From Roseiarcus sp963709185 (GTDB taxonomy: Bacteria; Pseudomonadota; Alphaproteobacteria; Rhizobiales; Beijerinckiaceae), in contig CAVPVQ010000028.1 of assembly GCA_963709185.1 (NCBI GenBank), positions 248,001 to 312,000 on the forward strand: DNA of 64,000 nt, written 5' to 3'. Under the pieces are notes generated by a model that was given only the letters and a program-made list of their open reading frames with translations, was not told the origin of the DNA and made no database searches. Shown piece after piece: positions 10,346 to 18,263 of this stretch; position 1 is the first letter of the stretch, and every line of letters starts with the position of its first letter. The position numbers were made by a program, and so were the translations under genes.

Positions 10346-11533
10346 ATGCGCATCGAGCAGATTCGGCTCAAGAACTTCAAGATGTTTCAAGACGTCACCG
10401 TGAAGGACATTCAACTCTTCACAGTGCTGGTGGGTGCGAACGGCTCTGGTAAGTCGACGTTCTTTGACCTGTTTGGGTTCCTTCGGGACTGCCTCAAGGA
10501 CAATGTCCGTACGGCTCTCATGAAGAGAGGTGGTTTCCGGGAGGTGATTACTCGCGGGCGCGACAACGAGGAAATACTTATTGAGCTAAAAATTCGAATG
10601 GATTTGCCCATAGGATCACGACTTGTAACGTACCGAGTGGAGATTGCTCAACCAAACGGTATAGTGACCGTCAAGGGCGAGCGCCTTCAATATTCAAGAA
10701 TGAAGGGGGGCGGGAAGCCATTTCGATTTATTGAGTTCCAAGACGGGGCGGGTTCGGCGATTAACAATGAAGCTGAACTGGCCAAAGGCGGCGCTGAAAC
10801 GCGCGAAGACCAGCGGCTCGATTCGCCGGATATCCTCGCAATTAAGGGCTTGGGTCAATTCCAACGGTTCGAAGCCGCGAGCGCGATACGCAGTCTGATC
10901 GAGAACTGGCATGTTTCGGATTTTCACATCAGCGCGGCCCGCGTAAGTCCGGATGCTGGCGTCGCCGAGCACCTTTCAAGCGAGGGCGAGAATCTTCCGC
11001 TCGTTGCGCAATATCTCTATGAAAAACATCGGAATATATTTGACGTGATTCTTGCGACTATGAAGCGCAGCGTTCCGGGGGTGAGCGATGTCGCAGCAAA
11101 GCAGACGGAAGACGGCCGTATAGTACTTCGCTTCCAGGACGGATCGTTCAAAGATCCATTCGTAGCGCGTTTTGTGTCGGACGGCACGATCAAGATGTTC
11201 GCATATCTGGTTTTGCTTCACGACCCAAACCCACATCCGCTGCTGTGTGTTGAGGAGCCCGAAAATCAACTCTATCCGAGCCTCATGCCGGACCTATCTG
11301 AAGAATTCGCGAATTACTCGCGAAGAGGGGGACAAGTTTTTGTCTCCACGCACTCTCCCGACTTCCTCAATGCGGTTCCCTTAGAGTCGCTGTTCGTGCT
11401 CTCCAAGGAAAATGGATTGACTGTCATGCGAAAGGCCGCTGAGTTCGATCAAATTGCCAATATGGTCGAAGCTGGCGATAAGCTTGGGTGGCTGTGGCGG
11501 GAGGGCATGTTCAAGGGCGTCAACCCGAAATGA
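10346..11533 (+). CDS. AAA/ABC-type ATPase of a two-gene cassette (AAA_15/AAA_21-like)
   Basis: A 395-residue RecF/OLD-like ABC ATPase: MRIEQIRLKNFKMFQDV opens the fold, Walker A is GANGSGKST (residues 30-38), Walker B is LLCVEEPENQL, and the switch His is in VFVSTHSPDFL. It has no long coiled-coil, so it is not an SMC protein. Its stop overlaps the start of the DUF4276 gene (ATGA), a coupled pair. This layout recalls defence modules pairing such an ATPase with a TOPRIM-like effector, such as PARIS or OLD/Gabija types. Base composition differs sharply from the neighbours: 10561-10620 is 24/60 GC against 46/60 at 12241-12300. Recent acquisition is likely. The exact function is unknown. Confidence 0.8.
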   Translation: MRIEQIRLKNFKMFQDVTVKDIQLFTVLVGANGSGKSTFFDLFGFLRDCLKDNVRTALMKRGGFREVITRGRDNEEILIELKIRMDLPIGSRLVTYRVEIAQPNGIVTVKGERLQYSRMKGGGKPFRFIEFQDGAGSAINNEAELAKGGAETREDQRLDSPDILAIKGLGQFQRFEAASAIRSLIENWHVSDFHISAARVSPDAGVAEHLSSEGENLPLVAQYLYEKHRNIFDVILATMKRSVPGVSDVAAKQTEDGRIVLRFQDGSFKDPFVARFVSDGTIKMFAYLVLLHDPNPHPLLCVEEPENQLYPSLMPDLSEEFANYSRRGGQVFVSTHSPDFLNAVPLESLFVLSKENGLTVMRKAAEFDQIANMVEAGDKLGWLWREGMFKGVNPK

Positions 11534-12102
11534 CGGATATTGTCGTTCTTGCAGAGGAACCGTCGGCGCGCATCATAGCGGAACACTTAGCGCGAAAGCT
11601 CGGTCTTCAAGAGCGAACCCTTTGCCTGGAGCATCAGGGCAATACCGATCTTGAGAGATCGTTTCCTCGTAAGATTGCGAGCTGGGGTGCGGCGCGCCCG
11701 CCTCGTTTCATCGTCATGCGCGATAACGACGGCGCAGATTGTCGAAGGCTCAAAAGACAATTGGGGGAGCTCGTGCCCGTCGGGGCGCTACAGCGTGTCA
11801 AAATTCGAATTGTCATTCAGGAGTTGGAGAGCTGGTATATCGGCGACCTCGATGCGGTGCGGAACGCCGGTCTGGTTAGTGAAGATATGCTTGGACGTCA
11901 CAAGAGGAAAGCGCGGTTACGAAATCCTGATGAAATTCGCCACGCGAAACAAATATTTAAGACGCAGATTGCTGCTGGCGGCCAAATCGAGTTGGCGAGA
12001 AGCATCGGGCCACATTTGAGTTTAGCCGACAACAGGTCAAGAAGCTTTCACGCCTTCGTTCGGGCACTTCGCTGGGCGGCGAATGATCCGGCGGCCGTAT
12101 GA
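11530..12102 (+). CDS. DUF4276-family protein, TOPRIM-like partner of the upstream ATPase
   Basis: A 190-residue protein matching the DUF4276 pattern. An N-terminal strand ends in the acidic motif VVLAEEPSARII (Glu9/Glu10). A second acidic motif, RFIVMRDNDGADC (Asp65, Asp67), follows a strand, and the block VIQELESWYIGDL lies near residue 100. Glu followed by D-x-D is the TOPRIM layout seen in nucleases and in PARIS AriB, so metal-dependent nuclease activity is a reasonable inference but unproven. It overlaps the ATPase stop by four bases and also overlaps the arfB start by four. The GC content is lower than the flanks (30/60 at 11941-12000). Confidence 0.78.
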   Translation: MTDIVVLAEEPSARIIAEHLARKLGLQERTLCLEHQGNTDLERSFPRKIASWGAARPPRFIVMRDNDGADCRRLKRQLGELVPVGALQRVKIRIVIQELESWYIGDLDAVRNAGLVSEDMLGRHKRKARLRNPDEIRHAKQIFKTQIAAGGQIELARSIGPHLSLADNRSRSFHAFVRALRWAANDPAAV

Positions 12103-12512
12103 AGATCGGCGACCTCAACATCGACGAGAGCCAGATCACCGAGAGCTTCGTGCGCGCCTCGGGGCCTGGCGGCCAGAATGTCAACAAGGTTTCGACCGCG
12201 GTCGAATTGCGGTTCGACGCGCGGCGCGCCGGCCTGCCCGACGATGTCGAGGCGCGGCTGGCGCGGCTGGCGGGATCGCGGATGACCGCGGACGGCGTGG
12301 TCGTCATCTTCGCCCAACGCTTCTCCAGCCAGCCGCGCAATCGCGAGGACGCGCGGGAGCGGCTGGCCGCGCTGCTCATGAAAGCGCAGGAGGCGCCGCG
12401 TCCGCGCCGCGCCACGCGGCCGACGCTCGCCTCGAAGAGGCGGCGGCTGGAGGCGAAGGGGCGGCGCGGCGCCGTCAAGGCGTTGCGCCAGGACGTTTCG
12501 GACCCGGACTGA
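12099..12512 (+). CDS. arfB: Alternative ribosome-rescue peptidyl-tRNA hydrolase ArfB (YaeJ)
   Basis: A 137-residue class I release-factor-like hydrolase that frees stalled ribosomes lacking a stop codon. The catalytic GGQ sits in RASGPGGQNVNKVSTAVELRF (residues about 20-40). The basic C-terminal tail (RATRPTLASKRRRLEAKGRRG), which inserts into the empty mRNA channel, is present and distinguishes ArfB from PrfA/PrfB. The codon-recognition domain is absent, as expected. ATG 12099 overlaps the TGA of the DUF4276 gene, so the cassette insertion seems to have ended exactly at this start. Confidence 0.92.
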   Translation: MKIGDLNIDESQITESFVRASGPGGQNVNKVSTAVELRFDARRAGLPDDVEARLARLAGSRMTADGVVVIFAQRFSSQPRNREDARERLAALLMKAQEAPRPRRATRPTLASKRRRLEAKGRRGAVKALRQDVSDPD

Positions 12513-12662
12513 TCCGCCGCGGCCATCAAGGGCGCCGGCGGGCGCCGCAATCGCGCCTTTCTCTGTTCATCCTTCTTTACATTCGGCCGGACTGGGCGAA
12601 ACCTTGGCCCGTTAGGCTCTTCGTCGACGCGGCGCCCCGCGCCGCCGACGAAGGAGAACACC

Positions 12663-13320
12663 ATGACCGACAATGACAATGCTTCGCTGCCGCCCGAGCC
12701 CCCGGCCGACGCCGCTGCGACGCCTGAAACGCCCGCTCCCGCGCCCGCTCCGGCTGCTGGAAAGAACCGGATTTTCACCTGGCCGCGCGCCTTCCTGTTC
12801 GGCGGCGTGCTGGCCGGCGGTATTGCGCTTGGCGCGCTTGGCGCCGGCGGCCTGGCGATCGCCGCCGGGATGGACCATTTCGGCTGGGCGGGCGGCACGC
12901 GCCTGGCGTTCGTCCAGGGCGTCGTGACGCACGCCCTCGATTCGATCGGCGCCAGCGCGGCGCAGGAGGCGCGAGATTCACGACATCGTCGCCGCCAAAT
13001 TCGCCGAGGTTGCGCCCGATCCGGCGCAGCATGAGGCGATGCGCAAGCAGGCGCTGGAGCTTCTCGCCGCCCCGACCATCGACCGCGCGGCGGCGGAGAA
13101 GCTGCGCACCGACGCGGTCGCCAATTTCGACGCCAAGTCGAAACTGGTGGTCGGCGCCGTGCTCGACATCGCCGACCAGCTCACCCCCGCCCAACGCACG
13201 CAGCTTACCGCGCGGATCGCCGAAATGGCGCAGCATGGGCCGATGGGGCCGTGGGGCTGGCGCCATGGTCCAATGGACGACGGTCCGAACGGCGCGCCGG
13301 ACGGCGGCGACAAGAACTGA
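12663..13320 (+). CDS. Spy/CpxP-like periplasmic or membrane-anchored protein (one frameshift)
   Basis: ATG 12663 follows GAAGGAGAA. The first part has a Pro/Ala-rich cytoplasmic stretch and one transmembrane helix (LFGGVLAGGIALGALGAGGLAIAAG, about residues 43-67). Near 12972 the frame is broken by one base; read through, it gives IHDIVAAKFAEVAPDPAQHEAMRKQ, then the Spy-like LTPAQRTQLTARIAEM, and a His/Gly/Met/Pro-rich tail (QHGPMGPWGWRHGPM). The two-component genes directly downstream make a CpxP-like sensor modulator or a metal-binding envelope-stress chaperone likely. Confidence 0.68.
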
Positions 13321-13338
13321 GCGAGGCTCATCGGCGAC

Positions 13339-14040
13339 ATGGCGGAGCGGCTGCTGGTCATTGACGACGACGCAAGGCTCACCGCCATGCTGTCGGACTA
13401 TCTGACCGGCGCCGGCTTCGCGGTCGAGCGCCGCGCCACCGGCCGCGACGGCCTGGCGGCGCTGGAGCGCGGCGCGTTCGACGCCATCGTGCTCGACGTG
13501 ATGCTGCCGGATATCGACGGGTTCGAAGTCTGCCGCGCCATCCGCACGCGCTGGCAGACGCCGATCCTGATGCTGACCGGACGCGGCGAGGAGATGGACC
13601 GCATCGTCGGGCTGGAGATCGGCGCCGACGACTACCTGCCCAAGCCCTTCAGCCCGCGCGAGCTTCAGGCGCGGCTGCGCGCCATCCTGCGGCGCGGTCG
13701 CGCCGCCGCGCCGGCGCCGGACGCCCCGTCGCGCTTCGGCCGTCTTGAGATCGACCGCGGTTCGCGCATGGTCCGCGTCGACGGCGAGGAGAAGACTTTG
13801 ACGAGCTACCAGTTCGACCTGCTCGCCGCGCTCGCCGACCACGCCGGCCGGGTGCTCAACCGCGAGCGGCTGCTCGATCTCGTCAAGGGCGAGACGCTGG
13901 AGGCGTTCGATCGCTCGATCGACGTCCATATCTCGCGCATTCGCGCGGCGGTCGAAGACGACCCGAAGCATCCAAGGCGGATCATCACCGTGCGCGGCGC
14001 CGGCTACGTCTTCGCCCGCAAGCAGGACGAACAGCCGTGA
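13339..14040 (+). CDS. OmpR/CpxR-family response regulator
   Basis: A 233-residue two-domain regulator. The receiver has the acidic pair in LLVIDDDARL, the phospho-acceptor Asp in IVLDVMLPDIDG (near residue 54), Thr in LMLTGRGEE and Lys in YLPKPFSPREL. The C-terminal winged helix ends with SIDVHISRIRAAVEDDPKHPRRIITVRGAGYVF, typical of OmpR/PhoB. It lies 18 bases after the Spy-like gene and overlaps the kinase gene by four bases (GTGA), so the three form one operon. Its targets are probably envelope-stress genes, including the first gene of the operon. Confidence 0.92.
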   Translation: MAERLLVIDDDARLTAMLSDYLTGAGFAVERRATGRDGLAALERGAFDAIVLDVMLPDIDGFEVCRAIRTRWQTPILMLTGRGEEMDRIVGLEIGADDYLPKPFSPRELQARLRAILRRGRAAAPAPDAPSRFGRLEIDRGSRMVRVDGEEKTLTSYQFDLLAALADHAGRVLNRERLLDLVKGETLEAFDRSIDVHISRIRAAVEDDPKHPRRIITVRGAGYVFARKQDEQP

Positions 14041-15310
14041 GCACCCTTCCCCGCCGGCTGTTCTGGAGGGTCTATCTGACGCTGCTGGCCAGCCTCGTCG
14101 CGGTCGCCGTCCTGATGGGCGCCTCGTGGTGGCTGATGGGCGAGAATCCGCGCGGACGCTGGGGCGCGTTTCACATTCATCTCAGCGGCCCGATTCTTCC
14201 CGCGTCCGACGAAGCGCGCGGCGCGATCGCCGCGGCGATTGATCGACTCGGAGAGGAAATCGGCGGCGACATTTCGGTTTACGCAGCCGACGGCGCGCTC
14301 GTCGCTTCGCACGGTCCGCCGATCGCGCTGGAAGGGAGCGAGCGTGGCGGCCCGGTCATGCGGCCGCCGACCATGCGCATCGACCTCGCCGACGGACGCA
14401 TCCTGCTGGCGCGGCCGCGGCCGCCGCCTCATCCCGGGCTGCACATCCTGGCGATGGCGCTGCTGGTGGCGGGCGGCGTCGCGCTCACCGTCTATCCGAT
14501 CGCCGGCCGGCTGACGCGGCGGCTCGAGGGCCTGCGCTCGGGCGTCGAGAGCTGGGGCGCCGGCGCGCTTTCGCTGCGCCTCGATGAAACCGGCAATGAC
14601 GAGGTCGCGGTGGTCGCGCGCGCGTTCAACGCCGCCGCCGGCCGCGTCGAGGACTTGCTGACGTCGCAGAAGGCGCTGCTCGCCAACGCCAGCCACGAAT
14701 TGCGCTCGCCGCTGGCCCGCCTGCGCATGGCGATCGAGCTCTGGCAGGAGCGCCAGGCGACGGAAATCCATGAGGAGATCGTCCGCAATCTCGCCGAGAT
14801 CGATCAGCTCGTCGCGGAAATCCTGCTGGCCAGCCGCCTCAATCATGGCGCGCCCGACGCCCGCGCCGGGCACGCGCATCGATCTCGTCGGGCTGGCGGC
14901 CGAGGAGGCGGCGCCGTTCGAGGCGAGCGTCGTCGGCGCGCCGGGCGGCGGCGCGGTCGAGATCGTCGGCGACGCGAGGCTGCTGCGCCGCCTGATCCGC
15001 AATCTCCTGGAGAACGCCGCCCGGCACGGACGCCCGCCGATCGAGGTCGAGGTGACGAGCCGCCCAGGCGGGCGCGCGAATCGTCGTCTCCGATCGCGGC
15101 GATGGAATCCCGCCGGCCGAGCGGGAGCGGGTGTTCGAGCCGTTCTACCGGCCCGCCGGGCGCAGCGAGTCCGCCGGCGGCTGGGGACTCGGCCTGTCGC
15201 TGGTGCGCCAGATCGCCCGGCGCCACGGCGGGACGGCGTTCTGCGAAGAGGCGCCGGGCGGCGGCAGTCGCTTTGTCGTCGATCTTGCCGGGGGTTCGAG
15301 CGCCGGCTGA
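14037..15310 (+). CDS. Sensor histidine kinase, CpxA-like (two frameshifts)
   Basis: GTG 14037 overlaps the regulator stop. There are two transmembrane helices (residues about 10-35 and 140-160) around a periplasmic domain of some 100 residues. A HAMP segment follows, then the phospho-acceptor His in ANASHELRSPLARLR. The frame breaks near 14865 after RLNHGAPD, resumes with RIDLVGLAAEEA and the N-box RNLLENAARHG, and breaks again near 15070. The last segment, VVSDRGDGIP, FEPFYR and GWGLGLSLVRQIA, supplies the G1/F/G2 boxes. All kinase motifs survive, so the two indels are more likely errors. The stop is shared closely with the convergent hbd gene. Confidence 0.82.
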
Positions 15311-16192
15311 CTACCGCGTCGGCGACGGGTGCTCGCCGCGATAGTCGTAGAAGCCGCGCTGGGTCTTGCGGCCGAGCCAGCCGGCCTCGACATATTTCAC
15401 CAGCAGCGGGCAGGGGCGGTATTTCGAATCGGCAAGCCCCTCGTGCAGCACCTGCATCACCGCCAGACATGTGTCGAGGCCGATGAAGTCGGCGAGTTGC
15501 AGCGGCCCCATCGGATGGTTGGCGCCGAGCCGCATCGCGGTGTCGATCGCCTCGACCGAGCCGACGCCCTCATAAAGCGTGTAGATCGCCTCGTTGATCA
15601 TCGGGAGCAGGATGCGATTGACGATGAAGGCGGGAAAATCCTCCGACATCACCGCCGTCTTGCCGAGCCGCGAGATGAACGCTTTGGCCGCCTCGAACGT
15701 CGCGTCTTCGGTCGCGATGCCGCGAATCAACTCGACGAGCTGCATCCGCGGCACGGGATTCATGAAATGAATGCCGATGAACCGTTCGGGACGGGCGGTC
15801 ACCGAGGCGAGGCGGGTGATCGAGATCGACGAGGTGTTGGAGCTGACGATCGCGTCGGGCTTGAGGAATGGGCGCAGGGCGGTGAATATCCTGCGCTTGA
15901 CCTCTTCGTTCTCCGAAGCCGCCTCGATGATCAGATCGCAGTCGCCGAGCCGGTCCTGCTCCAGCGCGGTGGAAATGCGCGCCAGCGTCGCCTGGCGCTC
16001 CGCCTCGTCGGTCTGTCCCTTGGCGACCTGACGCGCCAGCAGGCCGTTGATCGTCGCCAGGCCCGCCCGCAGCCGCTCTTCCGCGATGTCGTGCATCACG
16101 ACCTCGAACCCGGCCTGCGCGCTGACATGCGCGATGCCGCTGCCCATCTGCCCGGCGCCGATCACGCCAATCCTGGTGATTGCGAAGGTCAT
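15311..16192 (-). CDS. hbd: 3-hydroxybutyryl-CoA dehydrogenase
   Basis: A 293-residue NAD-dependent enzyme converting 3-hydroxyacyl-CoA to 3-ketoacyl-CoA, used in beta-oxidation-like or PHB-related metabolism. The Rossmann start is IGVIGAGQMGSGIA. Also present are SSNTSSISITRLA, the catalytic His in GIHFMNPVP, and the C-terminal domain segment NRILLPMINEAIYTLYEGV. The length of 293 fits the single-domain Hbd/PaaH type, not the FadB fusion. It lies about 110 bases downstream of etfA in the same direction, a common alphaproteobacterial grouping that links the dehydrogenase with electron-transfer flavoprotein. Confidence 0.9.
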   Translation of the reverse strand: MTFAITRIGVIGAGQMGSGIAHVSAQAGFEVVMHDIAEERLRAGLATINGLLARQVAKGQTDEAERQATLARISTALEQDRLGDCDLIIEAASENEEVKRRIFTALRPFLKPDAIVSSNTSSISITRLASVTARPERFIGIHFMNPVPRMQLVELIRGIATEDATFEAAKAFISRLGKTAVMSEDFPAFIVNRILLPMINEAIYTLYEGVGSVEAIDTAMRLGANHPMGPLQLADFIGLDTCLAVMQVLHEGLADSKYRPCPLLVKYVEAGWLGRKTQRGFYDYRGEHPSPTR

Positions 16193-16303
16193 TTTCTTAC
16201 CCCGCGACGCCTGCGCCCCGAGAGGCGGCGCATCCGATGCGCGCGATCATAGGCCCCGAGCCGGCCATCCCTGGCCAGCCAATGCGACAAGGGATGAACC
16301 GAC

Positions 16304-17249
16304 CTATCCCTCGATCTTCGCCAGCTCCTGGGCCAGTTCCGGCAAAGCGACGTAGAGATCGGCGACCAGGCCGTAGTCGGCCACCTGAAAGATCGGGGCC
16401 TCCTCGTCCTTGTTGATCGCCACGATCACTTTCGAATCCTTCATGCCGGCCAGATGCTGGATGGCGCCGGAAATGCCGACCGCGATGTAGAGGTCGGGCG
16501 CGACGACCTTGCCGGTCTGTCCGACCTGCCAGTCGTTGGGCGCGTAGCCCGCGTCGACCGCGGCGCGCGAAGCGCCGATCGCCGCGCCGAGGCGGTCGGC
16601 GACCGGCTCGATATAGGTCTTGAAATTCTCGGCCTTCTGCATCGCCCGGCCGCCGGAGATGATGATCTTGGCGGAGGTCAGTTCGGGTCGGTCGGATTTG
16701 GCCAAAGCCTCGCCCACGAACGACGACAGCCCGGGATCGGCGGCGGCGCTCACCGGCTCGATGGGGGCCGGGCCGCCGGCGCCGGCAGCCGGAAAGGCGG
16801 CGGTGCGAATGGTCGCCACAAGCTTGGGGTCGGTCGACTGGACGGTCTGCACCGCGTTGCCCGCGTAGATCGGGCGCTCGAACGTGTCGGGCGCGACGAC
16901 CTTGGTGATGTCGGAGACCTGCATGACGTCGAGCAGCGCGGCGACGCGCGGCAGGATGTTCTTCGCATAGGCGCTCGACCCCGCCGCGATCGCCGAATAG
17001 TCGCCGGCCAGACCGACGATGAGCGCGGCGAGCGGTTCGGCGAGGCCATGTTCGTAGAGCGCGTCGTCGGCGACCCGCACGCGCGCGACGCCGGCCAGCC
17101 GCGCGGCGGCCTCGGCCGCGCCGCCGACGTTGCGTCCGGCGACCAGCACATCGACCGAGCCGCCCAGTTGCAACGCGGCGGTGAGCGCCCGCGCGGTGAT
17201 GTCGCCCAAGACGGCCGTTGGCGACCTCGGCGAGCAGGAGCGTCGCCAT
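16304..17249 (-). CDS. etfA: Electron transfer flavoprotein alpha subunit (frameshift near the start)
   Basis: The alpha subunit binds FAD and passes electrons from acyl-CoA dehydrogenases to ETF-ubiquinone oxidoreductase. ATG 17249 gives MATLLLAEVANG, then a one-base shift near 17222 is needed to reach VLGDITARALTAALQLGG. The rest is uninterrupted. The FAD-binding C-terminal domain shows SGGRAMQKAENF, VGQTGKVVAPDLYIAVGISGAIQHLAGM and INKDEEAPIFQVADYGLVADL. The merged length is about 315 residues, normal for the family. The start lies one base after the etfB stop, so the two subunits are translated from one mRNA. Confidence 0.9.
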
Positions 17250-17250
17250 G

Positions 17251-18000
17251 TCAGATCACTCCTGCTTCGTCGCGCAATTTTGCGACCAGTTCGGCGACCG
17301 TCTTGACCTTGACGCCGGCCTTGCGCCCGCCCGGCTCCGTCGTCTTCAACACCTTGAGGCGCGGGGCGACGTCGACGCCGAAGTCGGCCGGCGTCTTCTC
17401 GTCGATCGGCTTCTTCTTGGCCTTCATGATGTTCGGCAGCGAGGCGTAGCGCGGCTCGTTCAGCCGCAGGTCGGTGGTGACGATCGCCGGCAGTTTCAGG
17501 GCGACCGTCTGCAACCCGCCGTCGACTTCGCGCGTCACCTCGACCGAGCCGTCGCCGATCACCACTTTCGAGGCGAAGGAGCCCTGGCCCCAGCCGGTCA
17601 GCGCGGCGAGCATCTGGCCGGTCTGATTGCAATCGTCGTCGATCGCCTGCTTGCCGAGAATGACGAGGCCGGGCTGCTCGGCCTCGATGACGCCCTTGAG
17701 CAATTTGGCGACCGCGAGCGGCTCGACCGCGCCGTCGGTCTTGATGAGGACGCCGCGGTCGGCGCCCATCGCGAGAGCGGTGCGCAACGTCTCGGCGGCT
17801 TGCGCCGGGCCGATCGACACGACGACCACTTCGCTCGCCTTGCCCGCCTCCTTCTGGCGAAGGGCCTCCTCCACCGCGATTTCATCGAACGGATTCATCG
17901 ACATCTTGACATTGGCGAGTTCGACGCCCGACCCATCCGGCCGGACGCGGATCTTGACGTTGTAATCGACCACCCGCTTGACGGGCACGAGGATTTTCAT
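17251..18000 (-). CDS. etfB: Electron transfer flavoprotein beta subunit
   Basis: A 249-residue AMP-binding subunit of the ETF heterodimer. It starts MKILVPVKRVVDYNVKIRV, a standard beginning, so ATG 18000 is chosen over an in-frame upstream ATG at 18018. Diagnostic blocks are MNPFDEIAVEEALRQKE, LGKQAIDDDCNQTGQMLAALTGW and the signature LRLNEPRYASLPNIMKAKKKP, which carries the lysine-methylation and recognition loop region. It is first in the etfB-etfA-hbd series and divergent from the ABC importer operon. Confidence 0.94.
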   Translation of the reverse strand: MKILVPVKRVVDYNVKIRVRPDGSGVELANVKMSMNPFDEIAVEEALRQKEAGKASEVVVVSIGPAQAAETLRTALAMGADRGVLIKTDGAVEPLAVAKLLKGVIEAEQPGLVILGKQAIDDDCNQTGQMLAALTGWGQGSFASKVVIGDGSVEVTREVDGGLQTVALKLPAIVTTDLRLNEPRYASLPNIMKAKKKPIDEKTPADFGVDVAPRLKVLKTTEPGGRKAGVKVKTVAELVAKLRDEAGVI

Positions 18001-18148
18001 TGTCGTCGCCAACTCCATCGCGCCCCGTCAGGGCCGTTCGGCAAGGCCGAAACCCCTAATCGCCGCGACGGGCCGAGTCAACGCGTGGAGGCGCTTCGGC
18101 GATCGCGCGTGCCGGCGGATGACGACAGCGCGCGTCCGAACAAGTTGA

Positions 18149-18178
18149 TTGACATCGGCTCGACTCCAAACCGAAGAT
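18149..18178 (+). promoter_or_regulatory. Possible sigma-70-type promoter of the peptide ABC operon
   Basis: A perfect TTGACA at 18149-18154 is followed after 18 bases by GAAGAT (18173-18178), a weak match to the -10 consensus. It is the best candidate in the 263-base region divergent from etfB, and the first start codon of the importer operon is at 18264. The long leader and weak -10 make this tentative. Confidence 0.3.
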
Positions 18179-18263
18179 GAACTGCCGGCCTTCGCGCACG
18201 GCGACGAAACGGGTCCTGCGTCACGCCGCCCGGTCGGGACGGCTGTTTGGGGAGGTGTCGACC

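Noticed and set aside
10860..10880. GGTTCGAA-like sequence suggesting a tRNA T-arm
   Set aside because: It lies inside the ATPase coding frame and has no acceptor stem or anticodon arm around it. No tRNA was found in the window.
8834..11533. An 899-residue open frame that appears to fuse LeuC to the ATPase
   Set aside because: The stretch 9730-10337 in that frame is nonsense, while the neighbouring frame carries the true LeuC C-terminus. A one-base insertion at about 9729 explains it.
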